Source: Streptomyces sp. MH60 (GTDB lineage: Bacteria; Actinomycetota; Actinomycetes; Streptomycetales; Streptomycetaceae). Taken from it: a DNA stretch of 64,000 bases. Below are positions 9,047-17,220 of the stretch, piece by piece. The notes under the pieces were generated by a model. It made no database searches. It worked only from the letters and a program-made list of their open reading frames with translations, and was not told where the DNA came from. Made by a program: the position numbers and the translations under genes. The stretch lies in NCBI RefSeq assembly GCF_002939385.1, contig NZ_MULI01000006.1, positions 124,001-188,000 of the forward strand, written 5' to 3'. The stretch's first letter is position 1. Each line of letters starts with the position of its first letter.

Positions 9047-11653
9047 TCACAGCCGCGGGTCCACCGGCTCCGACTCCAGGGCCAGCACGCCGAACACCGC
9101 CTCGTGCACCCGCCACAGCGGCTCGCCGTCGGCGAGGCGGTCCAGGGCCTCCAGGCCGAGGGCGTACTCGCGGATCGCCAGGGACCGCTTGTGGTTCAGG
9201 AACCGGTGCCTGAGCCGGGCGAGGTGGTCCGGGCGGGTGTACTCGGGGCCGTAGACGATCCGCAGGTACTCGCGGCCGCGGCACTTGATGCCGGGCTGCA
9301 CCAGACGGCCCTTGTCGTCCCGTACCAGCGCGCCGACGGGCTTGACCACCATGCCCTCGCCGCCGCGGCCGGTCATCTCCAGCCACCAGTCGGTCCCGGC
9401 CGCCACCGACTCGGGGTCGCCGGTGTCGACGTACAGGCGGCGGGTGGTCTGCAGCAGGCCGCTGCCGTCGTGCTCGACGAGCCGGTCGATGAGGGCGAGC
9501 TGCTCGTCGTGCGGCAGCGCGGCCAGGCTGCGGCCCTGGACGGCGAGGATCTGGAACGGGGCCAGGCGGACGCCGTCCAGGCCGTCGGTGGGCCAGCAGT
9601 AGCGGCGGTAGGCGTCGGTGAAGGCGGCCGCGTCGGCGGACCGGTCGCGCTGGCGGCCGAGGAGGTCCCCTACCTCGACCCCGCGCGCCGCGGCCCCCTC
9701 CAGCGCGGCCAGCGCGCCCGGGAACACCGCGCCGGAGGCGGCGCCCACCGCGGCGTACTGGGAGCGCAGCAGGCCGGAGGCCTTGAGCGACCAGGGCATC
9801 AGCTCGGCGTCGAGGAGCAGCCAGTCGGTGGCCAGCTCGTCCCACAGGCCGGCCTCGCCGATCGCGGTGCGCAGCCGGCCGAGGATCTCCTCGGTGACGG
9901 CGGCGTCGTCGAGGAAGGGGCGGCCGGTACGGGTGTAGAGGGACCCGGTGGGGCCTCCCCCGCTCTCGGCCGCGCCCGAACGGGAGGTGCCCCCGACCCC
10001 GAAGCGGGCGCGGGCCGCGTCCGCGTCGCGGCAGACCAGGACCACCGCCCGCGAGCCCATGTGCTTCTCCTCGCACACCACCCGCGCGACGCCGTCGGCC
10101 GCGTACTGCGCGAAGGCCTCCTTCGGGTGCTCCAGGTAGCCGTCCACCCCGGAGGTGGCGGTCGGTGCCATGGTCGGCGGGAGGTACGGCAGCAGGCGGG
10201 GGTCGGTGGCGAAGCGGCTCATGACCTCCAGGGCCGCCGCCCCGTTCTCCTCGCGCACGGTGATCCGCCCGGCGTGCCGGGTCTCCACCGTCCGGCGGCC
10301 CTGGACGTCCGCCAGGTCCAGCGGACGGCCGTCGTGTCCGCCGGGCGCCTCGGTCCGCAGCGGCTTGGCCGGCTCGTACCAGACCCGCTCGGCGGGTACG
10401 TCGACCAGCTCGCGCTCCGGCCAGCGCAGCGCGGTGAGCTTGCCGCCGAAGACGGCGCCGGTGTCCAGGCAGACGGTGTTGTTCAGCCAGGTGGCCTCCG
10501 GGACGGGGGTGTGGCCGTAGACCACCGCCGCGCGGCCCCGGTAGTCCTCGGCCCACGGGTAGCGCACGGGCAGGCCGAACTCGTCGGTCTCGCCGGTGGT
10601 GTCGCCGTACAGGGCGTGGCTGCGGACCCGGCCGGAGGTGCGGCCGTGGTACTTCTCGGGCAGCCCTGCGTGGCAGACCACGAGCCGGCCGCCGTCGAGG
10701 ACGTAGTGGCTGACCAGGCCGTCGATGAACTCCCGTACCTCGGCGCGGAACTCCTCGCTCTCGCCGTCCATCTGCGCGACGGTCTCGGCGAGCCCGTGGG
10801 TCTGCTGGACGTTGCGGCCCTTCAGGAAGCGGCCGTACTTGTTCTCGTGGTTGCCCGGCACGCACAGCGCGTTGCCCGACCTGACCATGGACATCACGCG
10901 GCGCAGCACGCCGGGGCTGTCCGGGCCGCGGTCGACGAGGTCGCCCACGAACACGGCGGTGCGGCCCTCGGGGTGGACGCCGTCGGTGTAGCCGAGCTTG
11001 GCGAGCAGGGTCTCCAGCTCGGCGGCGCAGCCGTGGATGTCGCCGACGATGTCGAAGGGCCCGGTGAGGTGGGTGAGGTCGTTGAAGCGCTTCTCGGTGA
11101 CGACGGTGGCGTGCTCGGCCTCCGCCACGCCACGCAGGACGTGCACCTTGCGGAAGCCCTCGCGCTCCAGGTGGCGCAGGGAGCGGCGGAGTTCGCGGGT
11201 GTGGCGCTGGATGACCCGGCGGGGCATGTCGGCGCGGTCGGCGCGGGTGGCGTTGCGCTCGGCGCAGACCTGCTCGGGCACGTCGAGGACGATGGCGATG
11301 GGCAGCACGTCGTGCTTCCTGGCCAGGTCGATCAGCTGACGCCGGGCGTCCTGCTGCACGTTGGTCGCGTCGACGACGGTGCGGCGGCCGGCGGCGAGCC
11401 GCTTGCCCGCGATGTAGTGCAGGACGTCGAAGGCGTCGCGGCTGGCGCTCTGGTCGTTCTCGTCGTCGGCGACCAGGCCCCGGCAGAAGTCGGAGGAGAT
11501 GACCTCGGTCGGCTTGAAGTGGCGCCGGGCGAAGGTGGACTTGCCGGAGCCGGAGGCGCCGACCAGCACGACGAGGGAGAGGTCGGTGACGGGCAGGGCG
11601 CGGGCCCGCACGGTGGTGCCTTCGGTGGTGCCGGTGGTGTCCGCGGTGCTCAT
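9047..11653 (-). CDS. pnkp: Polynucleotide kinase-phosphatase-ligase (bacterial Pnkp, RNA repair)
   Basis: 868 residues with three domains in order. The N-terminal P-loop kinase has GASGSGKSTFARRH near residue 33. The central calcineurin-like 2',3'-phosphatase has DIVGDIHGC, GDLVDRGPDS, PGNHENK and YGHTPV. The C-terminal adenylyltransferase/ligase domain has the lysine nucleophile in CEEKHMGSRAV and EGMVVKP. Pnkp heals and, with Hen1, seals RNA broken by ribotoxins (established for Clostridium thermocellum). The start codon overlaps the hen1 stop as ATGA, so the two are translationally coupled. A Gly/Ser-rich insert of about 18 residues inside the ligase domain is encoded by an inverted repeat at 9947-10000. 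Confidence 0.93.
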   Translation of the reverse strand: MSTADTTGTTEGTTVRARALPVTDLSLVVLVGASGSGKSTFARRHFKPTEVISSDFCRGLVADDENDQSASRDAFDVLHYIAGKRLAAGRRTVVDATNVQQDARRQLIDLARKHDVLPIAIVLDVPEQVCAERNATRADRADMPRRVIQRHTRELRRSLRHLEREGFRKVHVLRGVAEAEHATVVTEKRFNDLTHLTGPFDIVGDIHGCAAELETLLAKLGYTDGVHPEGRTAVFVGDLVDRGPDSPGVLRRVMSMVRSGNALCVPGNHENKYGRFLKGRNVQQTHGLAETVAQMDGESEEFRAEVREFIDGLVSHYVLDGGRLVVCHAGLPEKYHGRTSGRVRSHALYGDTTGETDEFGLPVRYPWAEDYRGRAAVVYGHTPVPEATWLNNTVCLDTGAVFGGKLTALRWPERELVDVPAERVWYEPAKPLRTEAPGGHDGRPLDLADVQGRRTVETRHAGRITVREENGAAALEVMSRFATDPRLLPYLPPTMAPTATSGVDGYLEHPKEAFAQYAADGVARVVCEEKHMGSRAVVLVCRDADAARARFGVGGTSRSGAAESGGGPTGSLYTRTGRPFLDDAAVTEEILGRLRTAIGEAGLWDELATDWLLLDAELMPWSLKASGLLRSQYAAVGAASGAVFPGALAALEGAAARGVEVGDLLGRQRDRSADAAAFTDAYRRYCWPTDGLDGVRLAPFQILAVQGRSLAALPHDEQLALIDRLVEHDGSGLLQTTRRLYVDTGDPESVAAGTDWWLEMTGRGGEGMVVKPVGALVRDDKGRLVQPGIKCRGREYLRIVYGPEYTRPDHLARLRHRFLNHKRSLAIREYALGLEALDRLADGEPLWRVHEAVFGVLALESEPVDPRL
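9947..10000. repeat. Streptomyces-type GGGGGCACCTCCC inverted repeat inserted in pnkp
   Basis: The plus-strand arms GGGGCCTCCC and GGGAGGTGCCCC pair with a two-base bulge around a loop containing CTCTCGGCCGCGC. On the coding strand it reads in frame as GGTSRSGAAESGGGPTG. From general knowledge, a repeat of this kind (GGGGGCACCTCCC followed by GCCGAGAG and GGGGGAG) is scattered through Streptomyces genomes, mostly between genes. Here it lies inside a coding region without breaking the frame. Confidence 0.6.
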
Positions 11654-13149
11654 GCGGCCTTCGCCTCCTTCTCGGTCGCGGTCGGGGTCGCGGTCGGGGT
11701 CTCGTTGGTGGTCCCGAGGGTGAACAGGGCCAGCTGGGTGGGCGGGCCCACCTCGGGGTCGTCGGGGCCGACGGGACGGAACTCCACGCCGTAGCCGTGC
11801 CGTTCGGCGACCGTCCCGGCCCAGGTGCGGAACTCCTCGCGGGTCCACTCGAAGCGGTGGTCGCGGTGGCGGACGTGACCGGCGGGCAGGCTCTCCCAGC
11901 GCACGTTGTACTCGACGTTGGGCGTGGTCACGACGACGGTGCGGGGGCGTGCCGAGCCGAAGACGGCGTACTCCAGGGCGGGCAGCCTCGGCAGGTCGAG
12001 GTGCTCGATCACCTCGCTGAGCACGGCGGCGTCGTAGCCCTTGAGCCGCTTGTCGGTGTAGGCGAGGGAGCCCTGGAAGAGCCGGACGCGCGCGGCCTGC
12101 CGCTCGCCCATGCGGTCCAGCTTGAGCCGCCGGGAGGCGATGGTGAGCGCGCGCACCGACACGTCCACGCCGACGATCTCGGTGAAGCGCGGCTCCTTGA
12201 GCAGCTCGCGCACCAGGTGCCCCTCGCCGCAGCCGAGGTCGAGGACGCGGGCGGCGGCGTTCTCGCGCAGGGCGGTGAGGATCGCCTCGCGGCGGTGCAC
12301 GGCGAGCGGGGTCGGCCTGGGCTCCTGCTCGGCGTCCGCCTCGACGGCGTTGTCGATCTCCTCGACCTCGCTGTCGTCGGCCTCGGCCAGCCGGATCAGC
12401 TCCAGCCGGTCCATCGCCTCGCGGGTCAGGGACCAGCGGCGGGACAGATAGCGGCTGGTGATCAGCTTCTGCTCCGGGTGGCGGGGCAGCCAGCCCTCGC
12501 CGGACCGCATCAGCTTGTCGACCTCGTCCGGGGACACCCAGTAGTGCTTGGCGTCGTCGAGCACCGGGAGCAGGACGTACAGGTGGCGCAGGGCGTTCGA
12601 GAGGGTGAGGGTCTGCGACTCCAGCACGAGCCGGACGTAGCGCGAGTCGCCCCACTCGGGGAACCGGGTGTCCAGCGGCACGGCCTCGACGGCGACCGCC
12701 CAGCCGAGCGGCTCGAACAGGCGCCGTACCAGGCCGGGGCCGCCGCGGGCGGGCAGCGCCGGGATCTCGACGCGCAGCGGCAGCGGCCGGGCGGCGCGTT
12801 CGGGGCGGGTCCTGCACACGCCGCGCAGCGCGCTGGAGAAGACGTTGCTCAGCGCGACGGCGAGGAGGGACGAGGCCGCGTACGGACGGTCGTTGACGTA
12901 CTGCGCGAGTGCCGCGTCGGGGGCGCCGCCGCGGCCCTTGCCCTTGCCGCGCCGGACCAGCGTCACCGCGTCGACCTCCAGCAGCAGCGCCGCCGTGCAG
13001 CGCTGTTCCGCCGCCTCCGGGTAGAACACGTGGGCCGTGCCGAAGGAGGTGGAGAACGCCTGCGCCTTGTCCGGATGCTTGTGCAGCAGGAAACCGAGGT
13101 CGGTCGCGGGGTGCTCGGGGGTACCGGTGGTGGTGACGGTCAGGAACAT
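11650..13149 (-). CDS. hen1: 3'-terminal RNA ribose 2'-O-methyltransferase Hen1
   Basis: 499 residues. The N-terminal half (MFLTVTTTGTPEHPATDLGF, KAQAFSTSFGTAHVFYPEA) matches the bacterial Hen1 N-terminal domain. The C-terminal half is the SAM methyltransferase with VLDLGCGEGHLVRELL near residue 300, a metal-binding SEVIEHLD and the later VRHRDHRFEW histidines. Hen1 methylates the 2'-OH at the repair junction before Pnkp seals it, so repaired RNA resists recleavage. ATG at 13149 was chosen because family similarity starts there; the longer frame to 13263 encodes no recognisable sequence. It overlaps pnkp by 4 bases, together forming the RNA repair operon. Confidence 0.93.
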   Translation of the reverse strand: MFLTVTTTGTPEHPATDLGFLLHKHPDKAQAFSTSFGTAHVFYPEAAEQRCTAALLLEVDAVTLVRRGKGKGRGGAPDAALAQYVNDRPYAASSLLAVALSNVFSSALRGVCRTRPERAARPLPLRVEIPALPARGGPGLVRRLFEPLGWAVAVEAVPLDTRFPEWGDSRYVRLVLESQTLTLSNALRHLYVLLPVLDDAKHYWVSPDEVDKLMRSGEGWLPRHPEQKLITSRYLSRRWSLTREAMDRLELIRLAEADDSEVEEIDNAVEADAEQEPRPTPLAVHRREAILTALRENAAARVLDLGCGEGHLVRELLKEPRFTEIVGVDVSVRALTIASRRLKLDRMGERQAARVRLFQGSLAYTDKRLKGYDAAVLSEVIEHLDLPRLPALEYAVFGSARPRTVVVTTPNVEYNVRWESLPAGHVRHRDHRFEWTREEFRTWAGTVAERHGYGVEFRPVGPDDPEVGPPTQLALFTLGTTNETPTATPTATEKEAKAA

Positions 13150-13205
13150 GGGCCTCTCCGGCCGGGTCGGCGGTGCGGGGGACGACTGCTGGCGCCGTAC
13201 GTGCG

Positions 13206-13236
13206 GGAGCCCCCGGGGCGGTATCCCGAGGGCTCC
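13206..13236 (-). terminator. Stem-loop between the LLM oxidoreductase and hen1
   Basis: GGAGCCC pairs with GGGCTCC, then after one mismatch CGGG pairs with CCCG around a 7-base loop. It follows the stop of the minus-strand oxidoreductase by about 80 bases and precedes hen1, so it may terminate the former. No T tract is present, which is normal for Streptomyces terminators. Confidence 0.45.
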
Positions 13237-13316
13237 GGCAGGACGACGGTCACACGATCGCACAGGGCGGGTGACCGGCGCCTTCGGTTATTCGGCTGTT
13301 CGACGGGCGCGCGGTT

Positions 13317-14240
13317 TCAGGCCAGTTGCGACTGGACCTGGGAGGAGATCAGCTCCAGGTGGTCCAGGTCGTCGAGGTCGAGGATCTGGAGGTAGATCCG
13401 CTGGGCGCCGGCCTCGGCGTAGCGGCCGATCTTCTCGACGACCTCGGCCGGGGAGCCCGCGAGGCCGTTGGCCTTCAGCTCGTCGACCTGGCGGCCGATG
13501 ACGGCGGCGCGCCGGGCGACCTCGGCGTCGTCCTTGCCGACGCAGGCGACGAGGGCGTTGGAGTAGGTGAGGGCGTCCGCGCCGCGGCCGGCCGCCTCGG
13601 CGGCGGCCCGTACCCGGCCGAACTGGCGCTCGGTGTCCTCGATCGAGGCGAACGGCATGTTGAACTCGTCGGCGTACTGGCCGGCCAGCCGCGGGGTGCG
13701 GGTGGCGCCGTGGCCGCCGATGAGCACGGGCACCTTGGCCTGCGCGGGCTTGGGCAGCGCGGGCGAGTCGGTGAGGTCGTAGAACCTGCCGTGGAAGTCG
13801 AAGGTCTTGCCCGTCTCGGTGGCCCACAGGCCGGTGACGATCGCCAGCTGCTCCTCCAGGCGGCCGATCTTCTCCTTCGGGAAGGGGATGCCGTACGCCT
13901 TGTGCTCCTCCTCGAACCAGCCGGCGCCCAGGCCCAGCTCGATACGGCCGCCCGACATCTGGTCGACCTGGGCGACCTGGATGGCGAGGACGCCGGGCAG
14001 CCGGAAGGTGCCCGCGGTCATGAGGGTGCCGAGCCGGATGCGCTTCGTCTCCCGGGCGAGGCCGGCCAGGGTGATCCAGGCGTCGGTGGGGCCGGGGAGG
14101 CCGTCCACGGCGCCCATGCGGAGGTAGTGGTCGCTGCGGAAGAAGGCGTCGAAGCCGAGGTCCTCGGTGGCCTTGGCCACGGTGAGCAAGGTGTCGTAGG
14201 TGGCCCCCTGCTGGGGCTCGGTGAAGATACGGAGATCCAT
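13317..14240 (-). CDS. LLM-class F420-dependent oxidoreductase
   Basis: 307 residues with the luciferase-like TIM barrel of the F420-dependent branch: MDLRIFTEPQQG at the start, FDAFFRSDHYLRMG, RIRLGTLMTAGTFRLPGVLA, GGRIELGLGAGWFEEEHKAYG and PVLIGGHG. Such enzymes transfer hydride between reduced coenzyme F420 and an organic substrate that cannot be named here. Two starts are possible; ATG at 14240 was taken because family members begin MDLRIF and GGGAG precedes it, while ATG 14249 adds MGD. Stands alone on the minus strand, with a putative terminator downstream. Confidence 0.85.
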   Translation of the reverse strand: MDLRIFTEPQQGATYDTLLTVAKATEDLGFDAFFRSDHYLRMGAVDGLPGPTDAWITLAGLARETKRIRLGTLMTAGTFRLPGVLAIQVAQVDQMSGGRIELGLGAGWFEEEHKAYGIPFPKEKIGRLEEQLAIVTGLWATETGKTFDFHGRFYDLTDSPALPKPAQAKVPVLIGGHGATRTPRLAGQYADEFNMPFASIEDTERQFGRVRAAAEAAGRGADALTYSNALVACVGKDDAEVARRAAVIGRQVDELKANGLAGSPAEVVEKIGRYAEAGAQRIYLQILDLDDLDHLELISSQVQSQLA

Positions 14241-14312
14241 GTCTCCCATCCTGCCTGCTCGGCGCGGGTGTCCGGCACAGGCGCGGGTCGCGGCGCGCGG
14301 CGCGCGGGCGTC

Positions 14313-14783
14313 CTAGCCTGCCTCCCGCTCGGGTAAGTGCGCGTCGCGGTCCGCCAGTTTGCGCAGCATTTCCAGGACCCGGTCCCGCGACTCGTCGGCC
14401 GCGTCGATGGCCTCCATGCACTGCCAGTACGTCGCCTCGTCGTCCGCGGCGCAGGCCACGCCCACGAGCGCGATGCCGGTCTCGCCGAGCAGGGTGCCCA
14501 GGCGCATCAGGGCCTGCCGGGCGTCGCCCAGTTCGGTGAGCTGGGCGGCGCGCAGCTCACCCGGGGCCAGCTCGGGAGTGCCCAGCACCCCGCAGCCGCG
14601 GCCCGCCAGCTCGGTCAAGCCGATGGCCTCGCCGCGCAGTTCGGGCGGGCCGTGGACCGCCAGCCGGCTGCCGATCGCCTGGGCCAGGGCCTGCACCTGC
14701 CACACCTCCGTCAGGACGACCGGCACCTCGCCACCGGCGGCCAGGGCACGCCCACTCGTCACGATGAGCCGCACAGCGTCCAT
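14313..14783 (-). CDS. Conserved Streptomyces hypothetical protein (possibly DUF6099)
   Basis: 156 residues, mostly helical, soluble, no signal peptide or membrane segment. It begins MDAVRLIVTSGRALAAG and contains VWQVQALAQAIGSRLAVHG and IGLTELAGRGCGVL; I associate this pattern with a Streptomyces-specific family (DUF6099) but with limited certainty, and no function is known. ATG at 14783 was preferred over the longer frame to 14870 because the upstream part is arginine-rich and unlike protein. The 183 bases upstream are AT-rich for this genome and include TTGTCC about 18 bases before TAGTGG on the minus strand, a possible promoter. Confidence 0.65.
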   Translation of the reverse strand: MDAVRLIVTSGRALAAGGEVPVVLTEVWQVQALAQAIGSRLAVHGPPELRGEAIGLTELAGRGCGVLGTPELAPGELRAAQLTELGDARQALMRLGTLLGETGIALVGVACAADDEATYWQCMEAIDAADESRDRVLEMLRKLADRDAHLPEREAG

Positions 14784-14966
14784 GCGCTGCCCCCGTCTGT
14801 TCCGACGCGCTCGCGGCGCGTCCGCCCGAACTCCGCTGTCCACTACCCAGAGTGAAGGCGTGTGGGACAAAAAGCCAGAGGAAGGCGGAAATCTTCGGAC
14901 ACATTATTGATTTCTGGCCGGATTTTGACTGCGGAGAGTGATAACGGAGCGGTTGACTCCCCCGGT

Positions 14967-15311
14967 TCAGTCCTCCGGCGCGCCCGCCACGGGGAACCGG
15001 GACTCGTTGCGCTCGATCTTCGCCTCCAGCGCGGCCAGCGGATCGACGCCGAGCACCTCGCAGAACTGGAGGAGGTACGCCAGCACGTCGGCGACCTCGT
15101 CCCGCACCCGGTGGGCGGTGTCCGGGTCGGTCATGACGCGGGCCGACTGCTCGGGTGTCAACCACTGGAAGATCTCGAGGAGTTCGGAGGCCTCCACGCT
15201 CAGCGCGGCGGCCAGGTTCTTGGGGGTGTGGTACGGCTGCCAGTCGCGCGCGGCGGCGAACTCGGCCAGCCTGCGCCGCAGTGCCGCGAGGTCACGGGGA
15301 TGATCGGTCAC
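14967..15311 (-). CDS. MazG-like nucleotide pyrophosphohydrolase
   Basis: 114 residues of the MazG/dCTPase-like all-alpha NTP pyrophosphatase family. The metal-binding helices are visible as SVEASELLEIFQWLT (paired Glu) and RDEVADVLAYLLQF (Glu/Asp). It should hydrolyse non-canonical or excess NTPs to NMP and PPi, a house-cleaning role; substrate unknown. The GTG start at 15311 overlaps the upstream ATPase stop as GTGA, so the two are coupled and may act together. Confidence 0.85.
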   Translation of the reverse strand: MTDHPRDLAALRRRLAEFAAARDWQPYHTPKNLAAALSVEASELLEIFQWLTPEQSARVMTDPDTAHRVRDEVADVLAYLLQFCEVLGVDPLAALEAKIERNESRFPVAGAPED

Positions 15312-16525
15312 GGGTTCAGGTGTACCACCGTGACGCCGCCCGCCCCGTCGGCCCCCGCCTCCCCGGCCGCCCCCGCCACCCACGACGCGTCGGCGACCGC
15401 GCCGACGAAGCGGATGTGCCCCCGCTCGCACATCCGCGCCGCCAGCCGGAGCAGTTCGGCACGCTGGCGCGCGTCGAGGCCGCGGTCGAAACCGTCGGCG
15501 AGGACGGTGAGCGTCTGCAGCGCGGCGGGCACCTCGCCGGCCGGGTCGACCTCCAGTACCCCGGGACCGGTGAACAGCACGAGGGCGAGGGCGAGATAGC
15601 GCAGCTCGCCGTAGCCCAGGCGGGCGAGGCCGGTACGGACGCCGTCGCCCCGGTCGAGGAGCGCGCGGACCACACCGCCGAGGACCGGTTCGGCCAGGAC
15701 GTCCTCGACGGGGCCCGCGCATCCGGTGCGTACCGCGGCGACGAACTGCGCGTGCCGCCGGCCGCACTCGGCGCGGGTGCGCCACAGCACGTCGGCCAGG
15801 TTGTCGCAGCCGCCGAGGAGGCGTCCGGAGCCGGTGGGCACGGGTTCCCGCATCCGGCCCGGCCGCGGATCGCAGGCGAAGACGGAGCGCAGGGCGACCA
15901 CCATCTGCTCGGCCGCCGCGAGCACCCTGCGCTGTCCGTCCGTCTTGCCGGCCACCCGCAGCGGCAGCAGCGGGGTGCCGAGCCGGTCGTCCGGCAGCGG
16001 GGCGCGGGTCACGGGCGCCGACCCGGCCGTGTGCCAGGCCGCCTGCACGGCACGGCGGCCGGGGTCGCGCAGCGCCGTCTCGAGGAGCACGACGCCGTCC
16101 GCCGTCAGCCGCTCCCCCACGATGCGCAGCTCGGGCTCGGCCTGCACGGCGACGTCCAGGTGCACCGGCCCCTCGGCCCCGTCGGCCGTGCAGCCGATGC
16201 GGAAGCCCCGGCGGTGCTGGGCGTCGGGCCTGGCCCGTTCGGGCACGCAGGCGGCCGGGTCCGGGAACACCGCGCCGAGTTCCGCGCCGCCGCCGAGCCG
16301 GGCCAGGGCGTCGTACGCCCTGAGCGCACTGGTCTTGCCGCTGCCGCTGGCCCCGGCGAGCACGGTGAGCGGCCCGAGCCGGAGCACGGCGCGCCGGTGC
16401 CCGGCGAAGGCGGACAGCCGCAGCCGGGTGATGCGGGGGCGGCCGGGGAGCGGCGGGGCGGACGCGGGCGACACGGGTGGGCCGGACGACGCGGGTGACG
16501 CGGAGGACGCAGGTGACGCTGCCAT
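15308..16525 (-). CDS. AAA-type (SMC/RecF-like) ATPase
   Basis: 405 residues. The N-terminal 30 residues are a low-complexity Ala/Ser/Pro repeat (SPASSASPASSGPP), followed by LRLSAFAGHRRAVLRLGPL and the Walker A loop GASGSGKTS near residue 60. A Walker B-like stretch LALALVLFTGPGVLEVDPAG follows YGELRYLALA near residue 330. The layout resembles small RecF/OLD-type ATPases that recognise DNA or act with an effector nuclease. Function unknown; its GTGA overlap with the MazG-like gene suggests a shared task. ATG at 16525 (MAASPASS); a start after the repeat is also possible. Confidence 0.7.
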   Translation of the reverse strand: MAASPASSASPASSGPPVSPASAPPLPGRPRITRLRLSAFAGHRRAVLRLGPLTVLAGASGSGKTSALRAYDALARLGGGAELGAVFPDPAACVPERARPDAQHRRGFRIGCTADGAEGPVHLDVAVQAEPELRIVGERLTADGVVLLETALRDPGRRAVQAAWHTAGSAPVTRAPLPDDRLGTPLLPLRVAGKTDGQRRVLAAAEQMVVALRSVFACDPRPGRMREPVPTGSGRLLGGCDNLADVLWRTRAECGRRHAQFVAAVRTGCAGPVEDVLAEPVLGGVVRALLDRGDGVRTGLARLGYGELRYLALALVLFTGPGVLEVDPAGEVPAALQTLTVLADGFDRGLDARQRAELLRLAARMCERGHIRFVGAVADASWVAGAAGEAGADGAGGVTVVHLNP

Positions 16526-16619
16526 ATGCGGACCGTAGGACCGCGCCGGACGGTGAACCGTTTTGCCCGGACCGCTTTCCTACGATCGGGGGACCGGCCG
16601 GTCAGGACCGGCGGGACCG

Positions 16620-17030
16620 TCACTCGCCCGGGACTCCCACCGCGCTCTCCATCAGCCCGTTCACCTCGGTGCCCGCCGGGGTCAGCAGGAAGACGTTGCG
16701 GTCCACCCGGTGCATCCCGTTGGCCAGGCCGAAGACGACGCCGGTGCTGAAGTCCAGGACCCGCTTGGCGACCTCGCCCTCGGCGCTGGTGAGGTCCAGC
16801 AGCACCGGGATCCCCGCCATCAGGGTCTCGGCGACCTCGCGGGCGTCCGCGAACACATTGACCCTGAGGACGACGAAACGGCGGCGGCGCTCCGTCTCCG
16901 CCTCCGGCATCGCCCGGTGACCGACCGCCGACGGCCAGGCGTCGCGCCCACGCAGCGGCACGACCTGGGCGAGCCCTTCCCACTGTTCATCGGTGACGTC
17001 GTGGCTGTTCACCGGCTCCCCCGATTTCAC
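16620..17030 (-). CDS. SepF-like cell division protein
   Basis: 136 residues with the SepF core: VVLRVNVFADAREVAETLM, GIPVLLDLT, AEGEVAKRVLDFSTGVVFGL and NVFLLTPAGTEV. SepF proteins polymerise and tether FtsZ to the membrane; Streptomyces carries several paralogues, and this short form lacks an obvious N-terminal amphipathic membrane helix, so it may be an accessory copy. Start is either GTG 17030 (MKSGEPVNSHD, AAGGCGA upstream) or GTG 17012 (VNSHDVTDEQ, GGGGAG upstream). It is transcribed alone, divergent from the large oxidoreductase. Confidence 0.8.
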   Translation of the reverse strand: MKSGEPVNSHDVTDEQWEGLAQVVPLRGRDAWPSAVGHRAMPEAETERRRRFVVLRVNVFADAREVAETLMAGIPVLLDLTSAEGEVAKRVLDFSTGVVFGLANGMHRVDRNVFLLTPAGTEVNGLMESAVGVPGE

Positions 17031-17056
17031 TCGCCTTCATTGCCTGCACCAGCCAA

Positions 17057-17086
17057 TTCTTACGCCAAGTCACCCGTTCGGCCCAA
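17057..17086 (-). promoter_or_regulatory. Candidate sepF-like gene promoter
   Basis: On the minus strand TTGGGC and TAAGAA are separated by 18 bases and end about 27 bases before the GTG at 17030. This fits a housekeeping sigma promoter. Confidence 0.35.
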
Positions 17087-17090
17087 CAGC

Positions 17091-17115
17091 GACACGGTTG
17101 GCGACACTCCGTGTC
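17091..17115. promoter_or_regulatory. Inverted repeat GACACGG-N11-CCGTGTC
   Basis: Perfect 7-bp arms in the divergent region between the SepF-like gene and the FAD/Fe-S oxidoreductase. It lies next to the candidate minus-strand -35 box, so a bound regulator could act on both genes. No regulator is assigned. Confidence 0.35.
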
Positions 17116-17220
17116 CGGTGATTGTCCGGCACCGGGACGGGTACTCAGCGACGGCCGTCGCGCCCTCGCGGACGCCGCTGTCGCGCCGACGGACGTACGC
17201 CGACCCTCGAAGGAGTGCCC

